NCBI RefSeq assembly: GCF_016735495.2
Contig: NZ_JAERQY020000005.1
Coordinates: forward strand, 1 to 64,000
From: Lysobacter sp. MMG2
Lineage (GTDB): Bacteria > Pseudomonadota > Gammaproteobacteria > Xanthomonadales > Xanthomonadaceae
Length of the DNA stretch: 64,000 bases
Direction of reading: 5' to 3'
Positions within the stretch are counted from its first letter, which is position 1. The number at the start of each line of letters is the position of its first letter. Below are positions 35,257 to 43,741 of this stretch, piece by piece. The position numbers and the translations under genes are program-made. Under the pieces are notes generated by a model, which was given only the letters and a program-made list of their open reading frames with translations, ran no database searches and had not been told where the DNA came from.

Positions 35257-36524
35257 GCGACACCGCGCAGCAAACCCTTCCCCTGCCCGGCGTCGGCGCC
35301 ATCGATCGGCTCCTGCGCGGTCGCGTCGTGTCGCAGCTCAACGCATTGCGTTCCGGCGCCGTCGTGCTGCACGACCCGTGGGGGTCGATCACGCTCGGCG
35401 AGAACGCCGGCCATGCGCGGTGGCCGACGCTGCGCGTGAGCGACACACGCTTCTATCGCGCTGTGGCGCTTGGCGGCAGCGTCGGCGCCGCCGAGGCGTA
35501 CATGGACGGCGCGTGGACGTGCGACGACCTGGTCGGCCTGGTGCGACTGCTTGTACGTAATCGCGATCTGCTGGACAACGTGGAGCGCGGCCCCGCGCGC
35601 GCTGCCGGGTGGGCGCTCCGCCTGGCCCACGCGCTGCGAAGGAATACCGCGTCGGGCGCACGCCGCAACATCGCGGCCCACTACGACCTGGGCAATACCT
35701 TCTTCCGGCTGTTCCTGTCCGACGACCTGATGTACTCGTCGGCATTGTTCGAACGCGAAGACGAAACGCTGGAGGCGGCCTCCAAACGCAAGCTCGATAC
35801 GATCTGCAGCAAGCTGCAACTGCGCCAAGGCGATCGCGTGCTGGAAATCGGCACCGGCTGGGGCGGGTTCGCAGTGCACGCCGCGCGCGAGTACGGATGC
35901 CACGTCACCACCACGACGCTTTCGCGCGAGCAGTACGAACTGGCGGGCCAGCGCGTCGCCGAGGCCGGACTGCAGGATCGCGTGGCCGTCCTGCTGCGCG
36001 ATTTCCGCGAGCTGGACGGAACCTATGACAAGCTCGCGTCTGTCGAAATGGTGGAGGCCATCGGACCGGAGAACCTGCGCCGCTATTTCGCGTGCATCGG
36101 TGAGCGGCTCTCGGAAAAGGGGCTCGCACTGGTTCAGGCCATCACCATCGAAGACCACCGTTACGAGCAGGCAGTTCGGTCGGTCGACTTCATCAAGCGT
36201 TACGTGTTCCCTGGCTCGTTCATCCCGTCCATCGCCGCGATGATGTCAGCGAAGGCGGCGGCCAGCGATCTTTCACTGCTGCACCTGGAGGACATGGGAC
36301 TTTCATACGCACGGACGTTGAAGGCCTGGCGGGGTCGCTTCCTGGACCGATTGCCACAAGTGCGCGCACTTGGTTTCGACGAACGTTTCATCCGCATGTG
36401 GGAGTTCTACCTGGCCTACTGCGAAGGCGGCTTTCGCGAGCGATCGATCGGTGTCGCGCAGATGCTCTTCGCGCGTCCAGGGTATCGGCCGCACGCGCAG
36501 GACGCGGCCCTTACGGAGGAATGA
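35253..36524 (+). CDS. Cyclopropane-fatty-acid synthase-like SAM methyltransferase
   Basis: A 423-aa protein from ATG 35253. The SAM-binding motif [15 protein letters not shown] (~residue 197) is preceded by the CFA-type segment [20 protein letters not shown], with [10 protein letters not shown] downstream. It transfers a methyl(ene) group from SAM to a double bond in phospholipid acyl chains. It has the full-length CFA layout including the N-terminal lipid-binding part. The TGA overlaps the DUF2878 start. Orthology to E. coli Cfa is not assured, since this neighbourhood often encodes methylases with other products. Confidence 0.85.
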   Translation: MSDTAQQTLPLPGVGAIDRLLRGRVVSQLNALRSGAVVLHDPWGSITLGENAGHARWPTLRVSDTRFYRAVALGGSVGAAEAYMDGAWTCDDLVGLVRLLVRNRDLLDNVERGPARAAGWALRLAHALRRNTASGARRNIAAHYDLGNTFFRLFLSDDLMYSSALFEREDETLEAASKRKLDTICSKLQLRQGDRVLEIGTGWGGFAVHAAREYGCHVTTTTLSREQYELAGQRVAEAGLQDRVAVLLRDFRELDGTYDKLASVEMVEAIGPENLRRYFACIGERLSEKGLALVQAITIEDHRYEQAVRSVDFIKRYVFPGSFIPSIAAMMSAKAAASDLSLLHLEDMGLSYARTLKAWRGRFLDRLPQVRALGFDERFIRMWEFYLAYCEGGFRERSIGVAQMLFARPGYRPHAQDAALTEE

Positions 36525-37057
36525 TGCGTTCCATGGCGAACTTCGCCGGCTTCCAGATTGCATGGTGGGCCTGCGTGCTCGGCGCGGTCCATGGCGCGCC
36601 GTGGCCGGGTGTCGTCGCGTGCGTCACCTTCGTCGCACTGCAGTGGCTCGCGTCGTCGTGCCGCCGCGCGGACGCTTGGCTGGTTGCCTGCGCCGTCTTG
36701 ACGGCTGTGGCGTTTGACGGGTCTCTCGCGCAGCTGGGCTGGATCGACTACCGCGGCAGCATCGCTCTCCCCGCGCCCGCGTGGATCGTCGCGTTGTGGG
36801 CCGCGTTCGCGATGACGATTAACCACTCGCTGGCATGGCTGCGTCCCGGAATGGCGATCGTACTCGGCGCCGTGGGCGGACCAATGGCGTATCTGGGTGC
36901 GGAGCGGCTGGGCGCCATCGAATTGATCGCCACGGTGCAAGCCACGATCGCGCTGGCGATCGGCTGGGCGATCGCAACCTGGGCGCTCACGCTGGTCGCG
37001 CGACACGCGCGCGGCGGCGCCGTCTCCAGACCGTTCGCCGTGGGCAGCTCGCGATGA
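36521..37057 (+). CDS. DUF2878 family membrane protein
   Basis: A 178-aa inner-membrane protein with five or six helices (NFAGFQIAWWACVLGAVHGA, WIVALWAAFAMTINHSL). Its GGAGGA site lies at 36515-36520, so the second ATG (36524) or the one at 36533 may be the real start. The family is of unknown function and is usually found in this same lipid cluster. It overlaps the next gene (ATGA at 37054). Confidence 0.75.
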   Translation: MMRSMANFAGFQIAWWACVLGAVHGAPWPGVVACVTFVALQWLASSCRRADAWLVACAVLTAVAFDGSLAQLGWIDYRGSIALPAPAWIVALWAAFAMTINHSLAWLRPGMAIVLGAVGGPMAYLGAERLGAIELIATVQATIALAIGWAIATWALTLVARHARGGAVSRPFAVGSSR

Positions 37058-37833
37058 GCACCGGCGCTTCGCTGCTGCTCGTGTGGGCGCTCGCGGCGCT
37101 CGCGCAGACGCTCGCCTGGTGGTGGCAGCAGCGCCACCGCAACGCGGGACTGGTCGACGTCGTGTGGGCGGGCGGCGTCGCAGCGGCGGCCGTGCTGCTG
37201 GCGGCACTGGGGGATGGCGCTACGGCGCCGCGCCTGCTGCTCGCACTGCTCGGCGGACTCTGGGGCCTTCGCCTGGCGTGGCACCTCTGGCGGCGCGTGC
37301 ACGGCGAACACGAGGACGGCCGCTACGGCGCGTTGCGTGATGGCTGGGGCGATGCACCGCTGCGATGGCTCGTGCTGTTCCAGGCGCAGGCGCTGCTGGT
37401 GGTGCTGTTCGCGCTGCCCTTTGCGGCAGTGGCGCGCAATCCGCTGGAATCCACCGGGTTCCTATGGGCGGCCGTGCTCGTATGGGTGGTCTCCCTCGTT
37501 GGCGAAACGGTCGCCGATGCGCAGCTCGCCCGCTTTCGCTCGCGCCCCGAAAACCGCGGCCGCACGATGCGCACCGGCCTGTGGCGCTACAGCCGGCACC
37601 CCAACTACTTCTTCGAGTGGCTGCACTGGTTCGCCTACGTGCTACTTGCCGTGGGATCGCCGATCGCGTGGCTGGCCTGGTCAGGCCCGCTGACGATGTA
37701 TGCCTTCCTGCGCTGGCTCAGTGGCGTGCCGCACACCGAGCGCCAGGCGTTGCGCACGCGCGGCGACGACTACCGCCGTTACCAACGCTCCACCCCGATG
37801 CTGTTCCCCTGGTTTCCGAAGGAAGACCGATGA
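37054..37833 (+). CDS. DUF1295 / steroid-5-alpha-reductase-like membrane protein
   Basis: A 259-aa polytopic membrane protein. The C-terminal signature [19 protein letters not shown] (~residue 172) is the NADPH-binding part shared by DUF1295, steroid 5-alpha-reductase and isoprenylcysteine methyltransferase proteins. It is expected to reduce or methylate a lipid intermediate. Overlapping start and stop codons on both sides place it firmly in the operon. Confidence 0.85.
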   Translation: MSTGASLLLVWALAALAQTLAWWWQQRHRNAGLVDVVWAGGVAAAAVLLAALGDGATAPRLLLALLGGLWGLRLAWHLWRRVHGEHEDGRYGALRDGWGDAPLRWLVLFQAQALLVVLFALPFAAVARNPLESTGFLWAAVLVWVVSLVGETVADAQLARFRSRPENRGRTMRTGLWRYSRHPNYFFEWLHWFAYVLLAVGSPIAWLAWSGPLTMYAFLRWLSGVPHTERQALRTRGDDYRRYQRSTPMLFPWFPKEDR

Positions 37834-38900
37834 GCACCGTGCTGCATGCGATTCCCGACCTGCCCGCCCCTGGCCTGCTGGGGATGGCCGAACGCGCGCT
37901 CCTGCCCGATGCCGTGGTCCGATTCGGCATCCGTCGCCTGTGCGCGCAACGCTTGCGCGAGGAGCATGCCGGCGGCACCCAGGGGCAGTCGCAACGCATG
38001 ACGCAACGATTGTCGATGTTGCGCCACAGCCCGCTCGCCCTTCATACCGATGCTGCCAACCGCCAGCATTACGAACTGCCGGCTGCGTTCTTCCAGGCCT
38101 GTCTCGGCGCGCGGCTAAAGTACTCGTGTTGCTACTACCCCACCGGCCGCGAAACGCTCGACGAAGCCGAGGACGCCATGCTCGAGCTTTACGCCGAGCG
38201 CGCGCGCCTGGCCGATGGACTCGACATCCTCGAGCTTGGCTGCGGCTGGGGGTCCCTCACGTTATGGATGGCGCAACGATACCGTCATTCGCGCATCACG
38301 GCCGTGTCGAACTCGCATGGGCAGCGCGAGCATATCCTGGCCCGATGCCACGAGCTGGGCCTCAACAACGTTCGCGTCATCACCTGCGACGTCAACCGCC
38401 TCGAACTCGACCGCACCTCGTTCGATCGCTGTGTGTCCGTGGAGATGTTCGAGCACATGCGCAACTACGACGTGCTGATGCGGCGCATCGCCCGATGGCT
38501 GCGCCCCGACGGCAGCCTCTTCGTGCACATCTTCTGCCACCGCACCCTGCTCTATCCGTTCGATGACGACGGCAAGGACGACTGGATGGGACGCCACTTC
38601 TTCACCGGCGGCCTTATGCCCGCCGCCGACACGCTGCTGCATTTCCAGCAGTCGTTGCAGCTGGACGAACGCTGGATAATGGACGGGGAGCACTATGCGC
38701 GCACCGCCAACCACTGGCTGGCCAACCACGACGCACGACGCGATGAAGTGATGCGCCATCTGCGCCAGGCCTACGGCGATGCCGCGGGCTTGTGGAACCA
38801 GCGCTGGCGCATGTTCTGGATGGCCTGCGCGGAGTTGTTCGGGTATCGCGACGGCGAGGAATGGCAGGTGGCCCACTACCGCTTCGTGCGGGAGGACTGA
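37830..38900 (+). CDS. Second CFA-like SAM-dependent methyltransferase
   Basis: A 356-aa protein from ATG 37830. The SAM motif is [17 protein letters not shown] (~residue 130), preceded by [20 protein letters not shown]. Compared with the 423-aa paralogue in this operon it lacks much of the N-terminal region and differs at the C-terminus ([17 protein letters not shown]). Two diverged CFA-type enzymes in one operon imply two methyl-transfer steps or two substrates. Confidence 0.82.
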   Translation: MSTVLHAIPDLPAPGLLGMAERALLPDAVVRFGIRRLCAQRLREEHAGGTQGQSQRMTQRLSMLRHSPLALHTDAANRQHYELPAAFFQACLGARLKYSCCYYPTGRETLDEAEDAMLELYAERARLADGLDILELGCGWGSLTLWMAQRYRHSRITAVSNSHGQREHILARCHELGLNNVRVITCDVNRLELDRTSFDRCVSVEMFEHMRNYDVLMRRIARWLRPDGSLFVHIFCHRTLLYPFDDDGKDDWMGRHFFTGGLMPAADTLLHFQQSLQLDERWIMDGEHYARTANHWLANHDARRDEVMRHLRQAYGDAAGLWNQRWRMFWMACAELFGYRDGEEWQVAHYRFVRED

Positions 38901-38901
38901 C

Positions 38902-39456
38902 ATGAGACTTCCATCCGCACTCATCGCCGGTGTGCTCGCACTGTGCGGTTGCGCCCATACCGCGCCCACTGTGCCCAGGGTCGCGACGGTGGACATCCCG
39001 CGCTTCATGGGCGACTGGTACGTGATCGCCCACATCCCGTCGTTCCCCGAGCGAGAGGCCTACAACGCCATCGAGTCGTACTCGATGCGCGACGACGGCC
39101 GCATACAGACGCATTTCCGCTACCGGCGTGGAAGCTTCGACGCGCCGGTGCGCATGATGGAGCCCATTGGCACCGTGCGGCCGGGCACGGGTAATGCGGT
39201 GTGGGGAATGCAGTTCATCTGGCCGATCCAGGCTGAATATGTCATCTCCCATCTCGACCCGGATTACACGCTCACCATCGTCGCCCGCAGCAAGCGCGAC
39301 TACGCTTGGATCATGGCGCGCACGCCCACGATTTCCGACGCGATGTACGCCGATGCCGTGCAGCGACTGCGCGACATGGGCTACCCCATGGACCAACTGC
39401 GCAAGGTGCCGCAACGCTGGCCGGAATCGCGCGGCACCGGTGACACCGAACGCTGA
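38902..39456 (+). CDS. blc: Outer-membrane lipoprotein lipocalin (Blc type)
   Basis: A 184-aa lipocalin with a lipoprotein signal (LIAGVLALCGCAHTA, lipobox L-C-G-C). The lipocalin fold motif follows (FMGDWYVIAHIPSFPE, G-x-W) and the C-terminal YTLTIVARSKRDYAWIMART. It starts 1 nt after the methyltransferase stop, so it is the last gene of the run. Blc-type lipocalins bind fatty acids or lysophospholipids in the outer membrane, matching the lipid-modification theme. Confidence 0.88.
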   Translation: MRLPSALIAGVLALCGCAHTAPTVPRVATVDIPRFMGDWYVIAHIPSFPEREAYNAIESYSMRDDGRIQTHFRYRRGSFDAPVRMMEPIGTVRPGTGNAVWGMQFIWPIQAEYVISHLDPDYTLTIVARSKRDYAWIMARTPTISDAMYADAVQRLRDMGYPMDQLRKVPQRWPESRGTGDTER

Positions 39457-39463
39457 TCCCTGC

Positions 39464-39473
39464 GTACAACTAC
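39464..39473 (+). promoter_or_regulatory. GTACAACTAC motif upstream of the exported-protein gene
   Basis: This is an exact 10-nt match to 32075-32084, 105 bp before the ATG at 39579 and just after the lipocalin stop. It suggests that the gene pair 39579-41010 has its own promoter under the same control as the lipid operon. Confidence 0.4.
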
Positions 39474-39578
39474 CGAGCCCGATTGCGTGCTTGTCCGCTG
39501 GAGGCCCAGCGAATGCGGGGAGAAGCTGGGATCACCGCGCGTGCCTTGCGCGGTTCCCCTACGGATGAGGAAGATTCC

Positions 39579-40175
39579 ATGCGCACTCCAGCTCTCATCG
39601 GCGGCGTCCTGCTGGTCTCGTCGCTCGCTCTCGCTACTCCGGCGCATGCCGCGCCCACTGTTTCGACAATCGGCGGCGACACGCGCGTCGAACTCAGCCC
39701 GACGTTCACCGGCGCACTGGGCAGCCTGGGCGTCCGCGCCACGGCGAGCCATCCTGCGCGCCTGCGCGGCGGGACCGCATCCTTCCCGATCCCGGCCGGT
39801 GAAGTCGACCTGGGCACGATCAAGGGCGAGATCGTGCATACCGGCGGGCTCGATCTCGCCGCCGGCGCCTTGATGGTGAACCTGGGCAGCTTCGTGATCG
39901 ACACCACCGGCGCCACGCCGGTCCTTACCGGGCTGGTGAAGGTGAACGACTCCGTGGTCGGCCGACTTCCGTTGTTCGATCTCGGGCTGTCTACCGCGCC
40001 CACCGTGAAACGCAACGCGCGCGTCGGTCAGCTCCGTGTTGGCGACGTCGCTGTCACGCTGACGGCCGATGCGGCCTCCGCGCTCAATACGGTGTTCGGC
40101 GTGTCCGCCTTCACCGCAGGCATCCCGATTGGCACGGCACACGTGAACACCTGGTTCTATGAGCCCGACAGGTAA
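39579..40175 (+). CDS. Exported protein with HtaA-like character
   Basis: A 198-aa protein with a signal peptide (LIGGVLLVSSLALATPAHA). The mature part is beta-rich with GxxDL and GLVKVNDS repeats reminiscent of HtaA-type domains (residues ~85-140), but the match is weak. It lies downstream of the lipid operon behind the GTACAACTAC motif and overlaps the next gene. Confidence 0.5.
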   Translation: MRTPALIGGVLLVSSLALATPAHAAPTVSTIGGDTRVELSPTFTGALGSLGVRATASHPARLRGGTASFPIPAGEVDLGTIKGEIVHTGGLDLAAGALMVNLGSFVIDTTGATPVLTGLVKVNDSVVGRLPLFDLGLSTAPTVKRNARVGQLRVGDVAVTLTADAASALNTVFGVSAFTAGIPIGTAHVNTWFYEPDR

Positions 40176-41010
40176 GCACGAACATGTGATTTCTGGCACG
40201 CGCGTGCGACCGGCCGCGGATCGCATATCGCAGTCGGCCGCGACCGCGCGTGGCGCCCGCGCGCTCGCGATGTTGTTGTTCGCAAGTGGGGTGGCCGGCG
40301 GAGCCACCATCGAACATACGACGGGAAAAGCGACGGACCTGCGTACCGGCCGCCTGCTGTACGAGGAGCAGCATTGGATCCGCACCACCGGGAGCGAACG
40401 CACTCGTCTGGTCGTGTACAGATGTCCCGATGGACGGGCATTCGCGCGCAAGCGGGTGATCGACACCGCGTTGCCGGGCGCGCCCGTCTTCGAGTTCGAC
40501 GATGCCCGCGACGGCTACCGCGAAGGCGTGGATGGCGCATCGGGTACGCGTCGGGCGTACTGGCGCGCGTCGGCGTTCTCGCCGCTGCGCGAGCGGACGG
40601 TGGTCGTCGGCTCCGACACGGTGATCGACGCGGGCTTCGACGACTGGGTGCGCGAACGATGGAACTCACTCGCAGACGGCTCACCGTCGCGCGCCCAGTT
40701 TGTCGTGCCCAGCCGCGGCTCACAGGTGCCCATACGCGTCCAGCGCGTGGATGCGCCAGGGGCCGGCCTCGTACGTTTCCGGCTCAGCCTCGATAGCTGG
40801 CTGGACTTCGTCGCGCCCAGCATGCAGATCACCTACGACGCCAGCACTCGACGCCTTCGTACATTCGAGGGCATCGGGACGATACGTGGACCCAACGGCA
40901 CTCCGCTGAAGGTGCGCATAGATTTTCCGAGGGCCCCACAACGCGCTGATTCGTCCAGGAGCGCCTACGAAGCAGCGCTGAAGATGCCTTTGGTTGCGCG
41001 GTGCGAATGA
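40159..41010 (+). CDS. Exported hypothetical protein
   Basis: A 283-aa protein with an N-terminal hydrophobic segment (ALAMLLFASGVAGGATIEH) that is likely a signal peptide after a basic leader. The mature region is beta-rich and contains TGRLLYEEQHW. No family was recognised. The start lies inside the 3' end of the preceding gene (17-nt overlap), so the two are co-transcribed. Its location suggests a periplasmic role linked to the lipid cluster. Confidence 0.5.
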   Translation: MSPTGKHEHVISGTRVRPAADRISQSAATARGARALAMLLFASGVAGGATIEHTTGKATDLRTGRLLYEEQHWIRTTGSERTRLVVYRCPDGRAFARKRVIDTALPGAPVFEFDDARDGYREGVDGASGTRRAYWRASAFSPLRERTVVVGSDTVIDAGFDDWVRERWNSLADGSPSRAQFVVPSRGSQVPIRVQRVDAPGAGLVRFRLSLDSWLDFVAPSMQITYDASTRRLRTFEGIGTIRGPNGTPLKVRIDFPRAPQRADSSRSAYEAALKMPLVARCE

Positions 41011-41337
41011 TGGCGCGTATCTCTGCGCGTGAGCGGACCTCGTGTCCTGCATCACTGCGAGCCAGTCGCACCGCCGCATTGCGTCGTCGGCTCGACGTCC
41101 GCCATGGCTAGCATTAAGGAGAGGACCTCCACGCCGCCGCGCCGCACTGTCCAACGTCCGCTATCGGCCACGAGCGGAGGCCGGGGTCCTTGCAGACGCT
41201 CAACGTCGAGGCTACGGAGAAAGGTATCGGAATTTGCCGTCCGGTCGGCTTAGGACATGGCGGGCATTGGGAGCCTCGACACGGCCTCAACATAGCAAAA
41301 TCGAACTCAAACGCGCTCAGGGCGCTAATCTGAGAGT
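41011..41337. other. Intergenic region with a half copy of the AGCGGACAT repeat
   Basis: No gene is supported. Positions 41153-41180 match the second hairpin of the dispersed 85-bp repeat (AACGTCCGCTATCGGCCACG...), so this is the leftmost, degenerate copy of that family in the window. Confidence 0.5.
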
Positions 41338-41366
41338 CTTGAAAATCGCCTGCTGGAATCCATTCT
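41338..41366 (+). promoter_or_regulatory. Sigma-32-type heat-shock promoter of the Hsp20 gene
   Basis: CTTGAAA (41338-41344), a 15-bp spacer and CCATTCT (41360-41366) closely match the sigma-32 consensus (CTTGAAA, N11-16, CCCCATNT). The promoter lies 47 bp before ATG 41413. Confidence 0.65.
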
Positions 41367-41412
41367 CGTCGGCGGACGGAGTGACCGTCCCTTGCCAGTT
41401 GGAGACCTAGCC

Positions 41413-41886
41413 ATGAACGAGATGGTTCGTAATCCCCAGTGGCCCGCGCAGGGTTCGATGAAGGATCCGGTCAAGCAGATCTTTGACCGCCTGTTCGAGG
41501 GGAGTGTGTTCCAGAACACCACCGACGAGTCGTCGGTCGTCACAAGCCAATGGGTGCCGCGCGTGGACATCAAGGAAGAAGCTGATCGCTTCCTGCTGTA
41601 CGCGGATATTCCTGGCGTCGATCCGCAGGCGATCGAGGTGCAGATGGACAAGGGCTTGCTGACGATCAAGGGCGAACGTCGCGAAGAGAAGGTGGACGAA
41701 ACCGAACGGTACTCGCGCATTGAGCGTCGACACGGCGTCTTCCACCGGCGCTTCGCGCTGCCCGACAGTGCCGACCCGGACGGCATCACCGCGTCCGGGC
41801 ACAACGGCGTGCTGACGATCAGCATTCCCAAGCGACCCGAATCCACGCCTCGGCGTATCCAGGTCGGGTCCGTCTTCAACTCCTAG
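41413..41886 (+). CDS. Hsp20 small heat-shock protein
   Basis: A 157-aa chaperone with an alpha-crystallin domain (residues ~45-140: WVPRVDIKEEADRFLLYADI, LTIKGERREEK, GVLTISIPKR). It binds unfolding proteins and prevents aggregation in the cytosol. GGAG precedes the ATG at a suitable distance, and a sigma-32-type promoter lies upstream. The upstream TTG at 41392 is less likely. Confidence 0.9.
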   Translation: MNEMVRNPQWPAQGSMKDPVKQIFDRLFEGSVFQNTTDESSVVTSQWVPRVDIKEEADRFLLYADIPGVDPQAIEVQMDKGLLTIKGERREEKVDETERYSRIERRHGVFHRRFALPDSADPDGITASGHNGVLTISIPKRPESTPRRIQVGSVFNS

Positions 41887-41904
41887 CCCGACGGGAGGAC
41901 ACGC

Positions 41905-42222
41905 ATGGATAGAAGCACTGAAGAAACCGTGTGCAGTCTGCAAGCGCAAGTACACGTGCAGGGCTTGGCGCTGCGTGCGCTGGCTGCCACGCATCCCGAT
42001 CCAGCCGCACTACTCGCGGCGTGGCGGCAGGGTCTGGACGATGCCACATGCGGGCCGGTCGCGGTGCGCGAGCGCGACAGTACTTACCTGGGCGAACTCT
42101 GCCGGGTCCGTGCGGAGGACTGGACCGCCGAGCTGGTTGAGCTGACGCTGCCCAAGCTCGACGCCGACAAGATTGCTGTATCCAAAGGTGGCATCGTCTC
42201 GTTGCGACGCCCGGAGGAATGA
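41905..42222 (+). CDS. Small hypothetical protein co-transcribed with Hsp20
   Basis: A 105-aa protein with GGGAGGA before ATG 41905, 18 bp after hsp20. It is mostly helical (LQAQVHVQGLALRALAATH) with an acidic middle. No family was recognised. A strong terminator hairpin follows at 42265-42286, so hsp20 and this gene form a two-gene heat-shock unit. Confidence 0.6.
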   Translation: MDRSTEETVCSLQAQVHVQGLALRALAATHPDPAALLAAWRQGLDDATCGPVAVRERDSTYLGELCRVRAEDWTAELVELTLPKLDADKIAVSKGGIVSLRRPEE

Positions 42223-42264
42223 ATGGCGCGAAGCCGTCTGCGTGGGTGAAGTGCGTATCAGGGG

Positions 42265-42290
42265 CGGAGGGAGTTGAATCCCTCCGTTCC
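42265..42290 (+). terminator. Rho-independent terminator of the Hsp20 operon
   Basis: CGGAGGGA-GTTGAA-TCCCTCCG is a perfect 8-bp stem with a 6-nt loop, followed by TTCCCTCTTCTC. Confidence 0.6.
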
Positions 42291-42700
42291 CTCTTCTCGA
42301 TCTTCTGCTCGCATTGCAGCCGCTCATCCGAGCGGCAGGGCTATTGCTAGCTGTCCCTGCTCCCGCGTGCGGGCCTGCGGCGACTTGAGGCGGACGCGGG
42401 GCGGCGGACGCCGCAGGCGCTTGAGGGTACGTCGTCGAGGAAACAGCTCTCCGCCGCGACCATCTAGCGATCCTAATCTGCCGTCCGCTTTGGGTTTAGT
42501 ACCGCCGGGTACGCCTTATACGGGGTTCGCCTTGGCCAAAAAAAAGCGGATACTCGCCAGCAGACTTGGCCGAACTGCCAGGCAGTACTCGCGAGAAGCC
42601 CACCCACTTCGGCTGAGTGCGGATTCAGGCCCTTGACCAACTCCAATTGGTATAGTTTCCCTTGCGACAATACGTCGCGTGTCCACACCTCCGAACGGCC
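42291..42700. other. Intergenic region, no gene seen
   Basis: It contains a perfect hairpin GCCGCTC-ATCC-GAGCGGC (42319-42336), an A8 run near 42539 and the palindrome CCAATTGG just before TATAGT near 42650. No coding sequence is supported. Confidence 0.4.
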
Positions 42701-42964
42701 ATGGATCCTATCTCGCTCGAAGACCTCGCATTGCTGGAGGTGTTAACACGAATCTCCCAGCAGGCCGCGCTGACCGATGATGACTCCGTCGTTCGAGACC
42801 GAATGATCGAGAGCGGGTTGGTGACTGAGGGTGATGAAGGACTCGCACTGACCTCGGCCGGGATTGAGATGTGCAAGTCACTACAGCATCGGGCTGCCGC
42901 CGACACGCAGGTGGCCAAGATTCTCCAGCAGCGCGAGAACAGCGACGAAGCCCCAGCGGGCTAG
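42701..42964 (+). CDS. Small hypothetical protein, possibly winged-helix
   Basis: An 87-aa protein (MDPISLEDLALLEVLTRISQ...) whose helical pattern followed by LVTEGDEGLALTSAG resembles the wing of small winged-helix domains. No family is certain. The first 85-bp repeat begins 3 nt after its stop. Confidence 0.5.
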   Translation: MDPISLEDLALLEVLTRISQQAALTDDDSVVRDRMIESGLVTEGDEGLALTSAGIEMCKSLQHRAAADTQVAKILQQRENSDEAPAG

Positions 42965-42967
42965 GAA

Positions 42968-43051
42968 AGCGCTGTGGGTCTGAAGCGGACATTAGTACCG
43001 GTCCCGGCGCCTGGCAGCCCCGGTGTCCGCTAACAGCCAGAAGCGGACTTT
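42968..43051 (+). repeat. AGCGGACAT bipartite hairpin repeat, copy R1
   Basis: Two imperfect palindromes (AGCGCTGTGGGTCTGAAGCGGACATT and GGTGTCCGCTAACAGCCAGA-AGCGGACTTT) are separated by about 25 variable bases. It lies 51 bp beyond the stop of the minus-strand receiver pseudogene. Confidence 0.8.
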
Positions 43052-43102
43052 TGCCACACTCACAACGCCAGATGGATCGGCTGCGAACAGGCCATTGAAT
43101 CC

Positions 43103-43460
43103 TCACCGTCCATCTGAGCACGCTCGACAGATCTGTAGTGCACTCTCGAGGTCGTTCAACAGGTACGGCTTCCTCAAATGTGGTCCACCGCGCATCACAG
43201 CGAGAATCTCGTCGCCGTCATATGTACTTGCAACCACATACGGAATCCCGCGCTCAGTAAGCAGGATGGCGACGTTGGCACCCGTCTCGCCTCCGAGATC
43301 AACATCCAGCCGCGCCGCGGCAATTGATGGCTCCCGATGGATCAGTTCGATCGCTTCCTTTACCGATCTGGCATGAACGGCCCGTGTGGCCTAGGTTCCT
43401 CAACGCCATGACAACGCAGGCGGCGCAGTCCGGGTCGTCTTCCAACACCAAGATCAGCAT
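43103..43460 (-). pseudogene. Single-domain response regulator (receiver), frameshifted
   Basis: From ATG 43460 the frame reads MLILVLEDDPDCAACVVMAL, a receiver-domain start with the acidic pair. After the codons for NLGHTG (about 43,395) the frame is lost. The next frame continues coherently (KEAIELIHREP, LDVDLGGETGANVA, PYVVASTYDGD, RKPYLLNDLESAL) to TGA at 43103. The span is 3n+1 nt, so a single 1-nt indel explains it. The protein was CheY-like, about 118 aa. It lies between repeat copies R1 and R2. Confidence 0.7.
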
Positions 43461-43585
43461 CGTCGCCCCCGCGAGAATTCTCGGCGGAACTTGCCTGAGC
43501 AGGCGTGATGATCGCGGCAATAGACCGCTCACGAGTCGCTGGCTAGCAAAAGGCGAAGTAAGACAGCGCGTCGGACGGCTCTTCG

Positions 43586-43673
43586 ATGTCCACTTAGGGT
43601 CGGAAGCGGACATTAGCAGCCCGGCCCAGCTCGTCCCGGCCGAACGTCCGCTATCGGCCAAAAGCGGACATCC
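43586..43673 (+). repeat. AGCGGACAT bipartite hairpin repeat, copy R2
   Basis: ATGTCCACTTAGGGTCGGAA-GCGGACATTAGC, a spacer, then AACGTCCGCTATCGGCCAAA-AGCGGACATCC. It lies 68 bp beyond the DUF1254 stop. Confidence 0.85.
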
Positions 43674-43741
43674 AGCTTGTTCGCGCAAGCCATCAGGAAG
43701 GCCCGCTACAACGGGCCTCCCCGGGTTTTACTGCGCGCTTG

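Noticed and set aside
42265-42290. tRNA 3'-end-like sequence (GGGAGTTGAATCCCTCCG)
   Set aside because: It resembles a T-arm, but no acceptor or anticodon arms can be folded. A simple terminator hairpin explains it.
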